This document shows, piece after piece, positions 45,901 through 51,415 of a DNA stretch of 64,000 bases. The stretch's first letter is position 1; each line of letters opens with the position of its first letter. Made by a program: the position numbers and the translations under genes. Below the pieces are notes generated by a model, which worked only from the letters and a program-made list of their open reading frames with translations, did not search any database and had not been told where the DNA came from. Origin of the DNA: Henriciella sp. Lineage in GTDB: Bacteria; Pseudomonadota; Alphaproteobacteria; Caulobacterales; Hyphomonadaceae. The stretch is taken from assembly GCA_017642885.1 (NCBI GenBank), contig JAEPOM010000001.1, positions 248,001 to 312,000 of the forward strand. The letters are read 5' to 3'.

Positions 45901-46111
45901 TTTCTTCGATAATATCTGTCACTTCAGATTCTATCGTTTCGGGCGAAGCACCCTCAAGTGTTGTCGTGACAGAAACGTAAGGGAATTCCACGTTTGGAAA
46001 CAGATCGACACCCAGTCGGCCAATGGAAATCCATCCAAGTCCAACGAGCGCGGCGATCATCATAACAGCGAAAACCGGACGCCGAATAGAGGTCTTGACG
46101 ATCCCCATCAT
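42968..46111 (-). CDS. RND efflux transporter, inner membrane subunit (HAE1/AcrB type)
   Basis: This 1047-residue proton-driven pump has the RND layout: a first helix (RRPVFAVMMIAALVGLG), a periplasmic porter domain, helices 2-6 with VGLLVDDAIVVIESV (the proton-relay Asp pair as DD), a second porter domain and closing helices (GLMGIVMKNGILLVD). It lacks the CusA methionine/charged set for copper and resembles the hydrophobic-compound class. The start overlaps the stop of the fusion-protein gene as ATGA. It exports compounds from periplasm or membrane with a fusion protein and an outer-membrane channel. No dedicated outer-membrane gene is next to it. Confidence 0.94.
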   Translation of the reverse strand: MMGIVKTSIRRPVFAVMMIAALVGLGWISIGRLGVDLFPNVEFPYVSVTTTLEGASPETIESEVTDIIEENVNTIDGIESLQSFSTEGVSSILVEFALTTDINVKVQDVRDKVQLALAELPSDVDPPVVDKVDPDAAPIISVMIAGDIPIREITAFADDIAKEEIQRIRGVGSVSIVGGRDRAIRVWLDNNRMRSFGVTADDVRMAIQSEHAELPGGRLEVAGGTREFGVKTLAEATTPAGFADLPVAYRENGVAIHVGDVARMEDGLEDERSAAFLNGRRGVSLDVRKQSGRNTVEVSRAVKSAAERLRTIAPDGVEIVVTRDVSKFVESSIKDVGHDLQIAIGLVVAVTFIFLLNVRATLIVAIAIPTSLVATFFGFYLMGFTINVLTLLALTVAIGLLVDDAIVVIESVTTELENGKPPMQAAYDGTKKVGLAVLAGTAATLAVFVPIAFMSGIVGRFFFQYGLAIVFSVTVSLIVALTLTPMLASRILKHGKTAFWLRPIESLWDGVDRVYGHIVSWAVTLRYPVLLLAAGSVIVGGWYAARVPSGFTSKADRSEFQGTIELPLGIGITASSDVANDVARALLDVEHIEDIFITIGAGAQSDTNVLSLYASLTPKSDRAKSQFVIMDEARAAIASAAPTAVKTSVLEVPWVGGTGSGGTDIDLILKGPNLEEIAGYADELVQRMRAHSAFSDPRTSYQSGRPEAQILFNRLRAGDQGVSARTLASTSRIALGGLNVASFEDGGKRYDVRLRLDDLQRETISDLSRVQVRGVDGRLVDVGSVAKIQFASGPAQIDRKDRSRKVSVLAITATGSSLGEASGALLQMIEDVPPPPGITFEMGGMAKSMAETAVAIGFALLFAFIVLYMVLASQFNSFVQPLIIMLTAPLSFSGAFAGLYYFGLESSLFAQIGLIGLMGIVMKNGILLVDRANQLMEEGVPSGDAIRRACPERLRPVLMTALSAIFGMVPVALATSDGAEWRNALGALLIGGLSTSTILTLLVVPAAYMIPGDVANIAKWIWRLPSRVLSPKPGAGSSRDQVRQFEQ

Positions 46112-47220
46112 GAGGCGTCGGTCTCCACTTTCGTACCGTCACGCATCGCATCTAGAGGGCCGACAATAATTAAGTCGGATTCACTCACGCCCGATAGAAT
46201 TTCAATTCGAACTGCATCAATATCTCGAAACCTAACCGATGCGCGTCGGGCACTGTCACCATCAACTTTAAAGACATAGGGAGAAGTGCTCGAGCCCTGA
46301 AGCGCTGCTCTCGGCAAAACAAGTGCTGGACGCGGGTCAACGCTCACTTCCGCCCGTACTGATTGCCCCGCCCGCACGGCGCATCCCTCATTCAAAAATG
46401 CCATTCTGAACTCGACGGTTCGTGCTTGCGGATCAACGCGATCATTTAAAATAATGATGTCTGACGGGATAGGTGCGCTCCGGCCATCGACATAGAGGTT
46501 TCCAGGCAAGCCAAGACGCAACCGACCAACTTCCGACTCCGGCGCAAATAGGATCCCGGCTGCGATCTCGCACTCTTGTATTTGAAGGACCGCCGAATTG
46601 CCCATTCCAGAGAAACTATTTGCCATGAACACGCCTTCGTCGATGTAGCGAGCTGTCACGGCACCATTGAAGGGCGCGCGAACAATCGTGTCATCTAGCG
46701 CTTGCCGTGCAGCAGCGACTTGAGTGCGACGGAGCGTGACATTCGATGTCGCAATCTGGAACGTTGTTTGAACCTCTTCGTATGCGGCGCGTGAAACTGA
46801 CCCGTCATTGACGAGAACAGAATATCTCTTGAAGGCGCTTTCAGCATTCGCCGACTCCGCAATTGCGATATCAAGTTGAGCTTCCGCTTCAGAAAGTCGT
46901 TGTTCATAGTCGATGCGTCGCGTCTGAAACAATGCCTGGCCTTTTGTCACGCGGTCACCAACTCTGACATGAAATTTTTCGACCACACCTTGCGACAGCA
47001 CGCCGATATTGCTCGTTTGCTTTGCCGCAATTGTTCCTGATGCGATGAGTGGCTCAGCTAAGTCTGTTCGCTCGACGACGATCGTTTCAACCTTAATCGG
47101 TGCGGTAATTTTAGGTGGCTCTGCAGTCGCCGCGGCCGTTTGTTCCGGAGGGGGTTCATTCGAACAGGACGCAAATAGGAACACCAAAACAAGTGCGCGG
47201 AAAAACATATACCGGTTCAT
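46108..47220 (-). CDS. RND efflux periplasmic adaptor (membrane fusion protein)
   Basis: The 370-residue protein is a lipoprotein (lipobox FASC, Cys 19). It has the split lipoyl/coiled-coil/beta-barrel order of adaptors: TSNIGVLSQGVVEKFHVRVG (first lipoyl half), a helical hairpin of about 75 residues (EAQLDIAIAESANAESAFK), TIVRAPFNGAVTARYIDEG (second lipoyl half) and a barrel with DRVDPQARTVEFRMAF. It bridges the inner-membrane pump and an outer-membrane channel. The gene overlaps both neighbours by four bases, so all four genes of this operon are translationally coupled. Confidence 0.92.
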   Translation of the reverse strand: MNRYMFFRALVLVFLFASCSNEPPPEQTAAATAEPPKITAPIKVETIVVERTDLAEPLIASGTIAAKQTSNIGVLSQGVVEKFHVRVGDRVTKGQALFQTRRIDYEQRLSEAEAQLDIAIAESANAESAFKRYSVLVNDGSVSRAAYEEVQTTFQIATSNVTLRRTQVAAARQALDDTIVRAPFNGAVTARYIDEGVFMANSFSGMGNSAVLQIQECEIAAGILFAPESEVGRLRLGLPGNLYVDGRSAPIPSDIIILNDRVDPQARTVEFRMAFLNEGCAVRAGQSVRAEVSVDPRPALVLPRAALQGSSTSPYVFKVDGDSARRASVRFRDIDAVRIEILSGVSESDLIIVGPLDAMRDGTKVETDAS

Positions 47221-47639
47221 GATGACCGCCTATGCATGCGATAAGCGCCTCTGCCACTCGAAAGCAAATCGCCGTCGCTGCTTAAAACACTGGCCTCCGC
47301 CACGGATAGGGTACTTCCAAGGCGAACCACCTTGCCGACAATTGTAAGCGGGCCAGGTGTTGCAAGTTGATGATAATCAACACGTAAATCTGCGGTTGCT
47401 AGAGGCATATTTCCGGTCGCAATCAACGCGTAAAAACCGGTCAGGTCGATGAGCGCGGCGAGCACACCGCCATGCGCCGACTTTACCTTCGGGTTTGATA
47501 CGAGTTCGTCGCGCCAAGGCATGGACAGTTTGATTTCATCCGCGCCCGATTCGGTCACAGTGAGTCCGAGCCAGCGGTGAAACGGAGCCGCTTCTAATGC
47601 CTGCTGAACGAAAGCGAGATCAGGCAGAGTAGCGCTCAT
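47217..47639 (-). CDS. PaaI-family hotdog thioesterase
   Basis: This 140-residue protein has the hotdog fold of PaaI-type acyl-CoA thioesterases: LGLTVTESGADEIKLSMPW (first strand region), SAHGGVLAALIDLTGFYAL (residues 54-72) with the active-site HGG and the Asp of the central helix, then ADLRVDYHQLATPGPLTIVG. It should hydrolyse a CoA thioester, but the acyl group is unknown. It lies between the alpha/beta hydrolase and the adaptor gene, overlapping both by four bases, which ties its substrate to the pump or hydrolase. Confidence 0.88.
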   Translation of the reverse strand: MSATLPDLAFVQQALEAAPFHRWLGLTVTESGADEIKLSMPWRDELVSNPKVKSAHGGVLAALIDLTGFYALIATGNMPLATADLRVDYHQLATPGPLTIVGKVVRLGSTLSVAEASVLSSDGDLLSSGRGAYRMHRRSS

Positions 47640-48514
47640 GCTTCAACACCTTCTGAACGTTGGCTCAGAAATTCACTGACAGCCGCCGTGAACACATCAT
47701 TTTTATCTCCAGCAACCATATGGCGCGCATCAGCGACATCCGTAAAGTGGGCCGTGGGCGCCAGAGCCCTAAAAGCTTCTACCGAGGCATCGGAGACTAG
47801 TTCACTCATCCGCCCTCGCACCAAATGAATTGGGACTTTTATGTTTCGAACCGATTGCTCTAAGTCGCCGACCCGCCCAACTGCAGAGCGGCTCATGACA
47901 CCTTGAATGAAAGCTGGGTCCCAATGCCAACGCCAGCGCCCGTCTTGGTCTTGACGAAGGTTTTTTCGTAAGCCTTCGAGATCCTTGGGCCGGGGTCTGT
48001 GCGGCATGTATTGTGCAATAACATCTGCAGCCTCATCCAACGATGAAAATCCCTCCATGCTGTGCTTTCCCATGAATCCGACAACTTTCGCTACACCGCT
48101 TGCTTCCATATTTGGTGTAATGTCGACTAAAGTGACCGAGGAAAAAGCTCCGGGTTTGAGTATTCCTGCCGCAACGATTGCTCCAAGACCGCCGAGCGAT
48201 GCTCCGACAATGTGAGGCGCACGCCCTTCAAGTTCAAATTCGTCGGCAACGGCAATGAGATCATGACCGAACGCTTCCAAGGAATAGTCGCCGTCTTTGG
48301 CCCATTCGCTATCGCCGTGTCCGCGAAGGTCTAGAGCCACAGATTGGAAGCCCTGCTCTCCAAGTGACTTGGCTGCGCCCTTCCAAGCGTATCGGGTCTG
48401 GCCGCCTCCGTGAGCAAAAATTACAACTGGCGCGGTTCCCCGCCCATAAACGGAGCAGGCTAGTGTTAGGCCGTTTGCTTCGATTTTTCGATCCGGATTA
48501 TCGTGCATTTCCAT
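47636..48514 (-). CDS. Alpha/beta fold hydrolase
   Basis: From ATG 48514 (after GAGGA at eight bases) the protein has 292 residues; a TTG at 48529 is a weaker start. It has the esterase/epoxide-hydrolase layout: HGGGQTRYAW near residue 38 (oxyanion hole), SVALDLRGHGDSEW, the nucleophile elbow GASLGG (Ser near residue 111) and the closing DARHMVAGD histidine. It opens the operon hydrolase - thioesterase - adaptor - RND pump and is divergent from a MarR gene. It probably cleaves an ester or lactone brought in by the cell or exported by the pump; the substrate is unknown. Confidence 0.88.
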   Translation of the reverse strand: MEMHDNPDRKIEANGLTLACSVYGRGTAPVVIFAHGGGQTRYAWKGAAKSLGEQGFQSVALDLRGHGDSEWAKDGDYSLEAFGHDLIAVADEFELEGRAPHIVGASLGGLGAIVAAGILKPGAFSSVTLVDITPNMEASGVAKVVGFMGKHSMEGFSSLDEAADVIAQYMPHRPRPKDLEGLRKNLRQDQDGRWRWHWDPAFIQGVMSRSAVGRVGDLEQSVRNIKVPIHLVRGRMSELVSDASVEAFRALAPTAHFTDVADARHMVAGDKNDVFTAAVSEFLSQRSEGVEA

Positions 48515-48540
48515 ACCGGGCTTCCTCAAAACTTATTGTA

Positions 48541-48579
48541 ATTATCCTGATTGTAATGTACCTTACCAATAAAGTAAAT
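48541..48579. promoter_or_regulatory. Divergent promoters with MarR-type operator
   Basis: GTAATGTACCTTAC (48553-48566) is a 14-bp inverted repeat. On the minus strand it fills the spacer of TTGGTA-N17-GATAAT (48569 to 48541) for the hydrolase operon; on the plus strand it overlaps TTGTAA-N17-GTAAAT (48551-48579) for marR. A repressor bound there would control both directions. Confidence 0.65.
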
Positions 48580-48595
48580 CGGGATAAGGTTTTTG

Positions 48596-49081
48596 ATGGA
48601 ACTCATTACCGGGAAAAACTTCGCCAAACGCATGGGCGCCGATGACAGAGTGAATCTCAGTTTTTTGTTGGCAGAAGTCACGCGCTTGTTGCGAACGGCT
48701 TTTGACCAGGAAATGGAGCATTTGGGGCTCACTCGTTCTCAGTGGCATGCTCTAATTTATGTTTTGAGGCTGAAGACGCCGTCTCAGACAGAGCTCGCCG
48801 ATGCGCTGGAAGTTGCCCGTCCATCCGTGGGCGCACTCATCGATCAATTGGAGAAATCGGGCTATGTATTGCGCGAAGCGGACACTCGGGATCGTCGTAT
48901 TTGGCGGGTAAAGCCGACAAAGTTCGCATTGGAGCGATCAGAAGAGATCGCTCAACTGGCTGAGCGCGTGACCGACGCAGCTTTTGCTGGATTGCCCCGA
49001 CAGGAGATAAAAGCAGCTTCGTCGGTAATTCAAATCGTTAGGCAGAACCTGATAATCCGGAAGATGGCAAGTGGTCCGTAA
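48596..49081 (+). CDS. MarR-family transcriptional regulator
   Basis: The 161-residue winged-helix regulator shows the MarR core: RLLRTAFDQEMEHLGLTRSQ, WHALIYVLRLKTPSQTELADA (recognition region), VARPSVGALIDQLEKSGYVL and DRRIWRVKPTKFAL (wing). MarR proteins repress divergent genes and are released by small ligands. It starts 82 bases from the hydrolase operon, across the 14-bp operator. A frameshifted paralog lies 400 bases downstream. The ligand is presumably a substrate of the hydrolase or pump. Confidence 0.93.
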   Translation: MELITGKNFAKRMGADDRVNLSFLLAEVTRLLRTAFDQEMEHLGLTRSQWHALIYVLRLKTPSQTELADALEVARPSVGALIDQLEKSGYVLREADTRDRRIWRVKPTKFALERSEEIAQLAERVTDAAFAGLPRQEIKAASSVIQIVRQNLIIRKMASGP

Positions 49082-49225
49082 ATACAAGTTTCCTGCGTCA
49101 GTCCCAGTCGAGACTAAGCGTGAAATCGTCAGGAATTCAGCATCTGTGAAGTAAAGAGTGAACCCGAAACTGCTTCCAGCCTCGATGCGCTCGCGTTGCG
49201 TCGAGCAAGGAGCTCAGTTACTCCA

Positions 49226-49256
49226 TGGACATATATCGTATGGACTCATACTAATA
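49226..49256 (+). promoter_or_regulatory. Promoter with GTA-N8-TAC operator (unit 2)
   Basis: TGGACA (49226-49231) and TACTAA (49249-49254) are spaced by 17 bases, with the inverted repeat GTATGGACTCATAC (49238-49251) placed as in unit 1 at 39277. Beyond the operator the bases TACTAATA are shared by both. Confidence 0.7.
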
Positions 49257-49353
49257 CAATTGGAAATCGCGTCCAATTTAAATTGGATTATGCTGTTTTC
49301 ATTTTTGCTCCATGTCTGGATATTTCTTCCAGCGTGTAAGTCTTTTTTCTTCC
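49257..49353 (+). ncRNA. Possible small RNA or leader (unit 2)
   Basis: Between the promoter at 49226 and the terminator at 49354 lies about 95 bases with a 16-bp perfect palindrome (TCCAATTTAAATTGGA, 49272-49287) and a second small hairpin (CTGGA ... TCCAG near 49316-49332). A frame from ATG 49290 runs through the terminator and is not convincing as a protein. It may be a regulatory RNA, an attenuated leader for the downstream MarR remnant, or a decayed unit. Confidence 0.4.
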
Positions 49354-49383
49354 CGGGCCGGGGTTTCCCCGCCCTTTTTTTTG
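49354..49383 (+). terminator. Strong hairpin terminator of unit 2
   Basis: GGGCCGGGG pairs with CCCCGCCC (one bulge) around TTT and is followed by eight T bases and GTTT. Confidence 0.85.
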
Positions 49384-49484
49384 TTTATTCATTTTTTTGG
49401 TGTAAGATTTTGGTCTTTGACATTTTGACCGATTAGTTGCTGACCATAGGGTGCCTGACGCTAAACGGATTAGACTAGACATGG

Positions 49485-49957
49485 ATGGCTATCACGTTGA
49501 GCAATAAAGTTGATAATCAAAACAGCCTTCTTAGTGAAGAAGACCCTCGAATTGAAATTTCGTTCTTAATTAGTGATGTAACACGTCGCCTTCGGGCGTT
49601 GTACGATGTAGAAATGAGCCAACTGGGACTGAGCCGCGCACAATGGCGCGCGCTGATTGGTGTACTGAGACTCAAAGCCCCACTCAAACAGATCTCGCAG
49701 ATGCGTTGGACATCGGACGTGCATCGATGGGCTCGTTGATTGATCACCTGGAAAAAAACGGATTCGTGGCTCGAATTCTGGATCCGAATGACCGACGTGT
49801 CTGGCGAGTCGTTCCCACGAAAATCGCCTTGGGGAGTATAGAACCGCTCGACGACGCGGCACAAAAAGTTGCAAATCAAGCTTTTAGCTCGATATCGGAT
49901 AACGATTTGTCGTTGGCAAACAAGGTTCTTGCACAAATCCAGAAGAACTTATCCTGA
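49485..49957 (+). pseudogene. MarR-family regulator, frameshifted paralog
   Basis: Two frames join to one MarR protein close in sequence to the intact regulator at 48596. The first runs to GVLRLKAP; the second resumes with TQTDLADALDIGRASMGSL, then DRRVWRVVPTKIAL. The break falls in a run of C bases (49678-49681), where one C is missing. If real, the product would stop at 49739 with a truncated DNA-binding domain. It lies downstream of the unit 2 promoter and terminator. Confidence 0.85.
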
Positions 49958-50596
49958 TTGCGCGCGATCTCGTCCTGAGGTCGTTGCCCTCCAACTCTAT
50001 TTGTTCGGCTGAAAGGATGTATTGGCAGTCATGCCGCAAAGTCCACATGCGAAAGTAGGATGATCGACCCGCTCCATTCCACCAGGCAACGAACTGGCCC
50101 CGACGCAGCACGTAAACACGCCACCATCTACCACGTTGGACAAAGATTGGCTGCGATCACCGCAAATAATTACCATCGTTTCAGAGATTAGAGTTTCTCA
50201 GCGAACTTTTCCAAGGCAGAGGTCCGCTGGCGTCAGCGCCATACACAAAGCGATGATCTCATTGAAATGTTCTGAACGACTATTTTATGGCGTTTTAGCC
50301 CCAGAGACGAAAAGTGTTCTTGGGCAAGGTCCCGTCAGTGACATCAACACCTGCCTTCTCGAGAATATGCGCAGATGAAATCGCGTGTAGCCACACTCGC
50401 TTGGTTTACGCCGTTAACACCGTCCTGGAATGAGATTTCCCTAATCTATCTTGCGGCCAAATGCGGATTGAAGGTGTAACGCAAGTGTAACGCAAAATAT
50501 GATTATCCACCGGTTTGCGTGACAGTCTACGATCCCGAAACATCTTCAACTATCGGTTTTTATTGTTTATTTTTCTTCGATTGTTTTCCGGTATTT
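49958..50596. other. Gene-free right end of the island
   Basis: No convincing gene is present. It contains the right arm-type repeats at 50475-50495 and A+T-rich sequence just before attR. An 80-residue frame at 50136-50378 has no recognisable features and is not called. Confidence 0.5.
50475..50495. repeat. Putative integrase arm-type site, right
   Basis: Two tandem TGTAACGCAA units with G between them, 101 bases inside the right attachment repeat; 20 of 21 positions match the left site. Both copies are preceded by GATTGAA. Confidence 0.6.
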
Positions 50597-50646
50597 GACT
50601 CATAATCGTGAGGTCGGGAGTTCAAGTCTCCCCCGAACCACCATTT
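50597..50646. other. attR: right 50-bp attachment repeat (tRNA 3' remnant)
   Basis: This is an exact copy of 21260-21309 without the tRNA 5' half, so it cannot form a tRNA. It marks the right junction of the island; core genes resume after it. Confidence 0.95.
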
Positions 50647-50667
50647 TCCTTACAATCCGAGAACCTG

Positions 50668-50701
50668 CAAAAAAAGCTGCCCCGGATTAGGGAGCAGCTT
50701 T
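50668..50701 (-). terminator. Terminator of the redoxin gene
   Basis: AAAGCTGC (50673-50680) and GCAGCTTT (50694-50701) form a stem with a 13-base loop. On the minus strand it is followed by seven T bases. It is the first core feature to the right of attR. Confidence 0.8.
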
Positions 50702-50723
50702 CTCAATTGGTTGGTTTTGAGCT

Positions 50724-51371
50724 TTAATACTTGACCGAACATCCATACGGCTTGGCGCTCGATACGTCAGGCGCTGTCCCTGCAGCGACAGCCGTGAGCG
50801 CTGCGGTGACGTAGTTCGTGGCGACGGCGATATCATCAACTTTGGCAGAGCGGATGGAGTCAATCGCACCTTCATAGGCCAGATTGCCATCGCTTTCGAT
50901 GACATACATGTGCGGCGTGGTCTTGGCATCGTAGGCGCGGCCGATTTCGCCATCCGGATCAAGAACAACATAGGTCGGCGCGGCCCCGCGTTCTGTATTT
51001 TTGGCGAGCGCAGCATCGGCTTCCAGATGACCTTGTTTGCCGGGGGCAGATGAGATGACCTGGATCCATACCGTGCCATTTGACGTCGCATCAGACTGCA
51101 GCGTCTGCATATTGCTGACGGGCTCAGCATAGTGTTTCTTCACGAATGGGCAGTCATGATTAGTCCATTCCAAGACGACGGTCTGTCCTGCAAAGTCCGA
51201 GAGTGAAATCGTGTCGCCTGTTGCGGTCGCAGCGTTGCTAAAGCTCGGTGCAGCCTGACCTGTGATCGGGGCGGCATTGGCAGAGAAGGCAATCATGGCC
51301 CCGGCGGTCAAAGCGACGGCTGTGGCCATGCCAGCAGCGAGGCCGAGATTGCGGCGTGTGAAAGACGTCAT
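50724..51371 (-). CDS. Exported thioredoxin-fold redoxin family protein
   Basis: From ATG 51371 (after GGAG) the protein has 215 residues. A signal (TRRNLGLAAGMATAVALTA, with twin arginines) leads to a redoxin/AhpC-TSA domain: ITGQAAPSFSNAAT, LSDFAGQTVVLEWTNHDCPF (with a single resolving-type Cys before PF), KHYAEPVSNMQ, and PHMYVIESDGNLAYEGAID. The motif DCPF lacks the second cysteine of CxxC, so it belongs to the DCPFVKKHY subgroup of redoxins. A Cys near the C-terminus (PYGCSVKY) could pair with it. It sits 44 bases after the DsbD-like gene and probably receives electrons from it. Confidence 0.85.
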   Translation of the reverse strand: MTSFTRRNLGLAAGMATAVALTAGAMIAFSANAAPITGQAAPSFSNAATATGDTISLSDFAGQTVVLEWTNHDCPFVKKHYAEPVSNMQTLQSDATSNGTVWIQVISSAPGKQGHLEADAALAKNTERGAAPTYVVLDPDGEIGRAYDAKTTPHMYVIESDGNLAYEGAIDSIRSAKVDDIAVATNYVTAALTAVAAGTAPDVSSAKPYGCSVKY

Positions 51372-51415
51372 GTTCAAAACTCCAAAAACTGATCCAGCTA
51401 CAGCTGTAAACTATC

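Larger units (their letters stand above)
21260..50646. mobile_element. Integrative mobilizable element in tRNA-Met, about 29.4 kb
   Basis: A perfect 50-bp direct repeat bounds this segment: 21260-21309 within the tRNA gene and 50597-50646 as a displaced tRNA 3' end. The gene next to the tRNA is a tyrosine recombinase, followed by an excisionase-like gene, a ribbon-helix-helix gene, a relaxase and DUF2840, so the element can probably excise and be mobilised. No type IV secretion or conjugative ATPase genes are present, so it should need a helper. Cargo is a copper resistance module and a TonB receptor/RND efflux module, the latter visibly more A+T-rich than the core. Confidence 0.93.

Noticed and set aside
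49158-49436. 92-residue frame across unit 2
   Set aside because: It crosses a promoter and a strong terminator, so it is unlikely to be a single translated gene.
50136-50378. 80-residue frame near the island's right end
   Set aside because: No motif, no convincing ribosome-binding site, and composition unlike neighbouring genes.
50597-50646. Second tRNA-Met
   Set aside because: Only the 3' half is present; it is the right attachment repeat.
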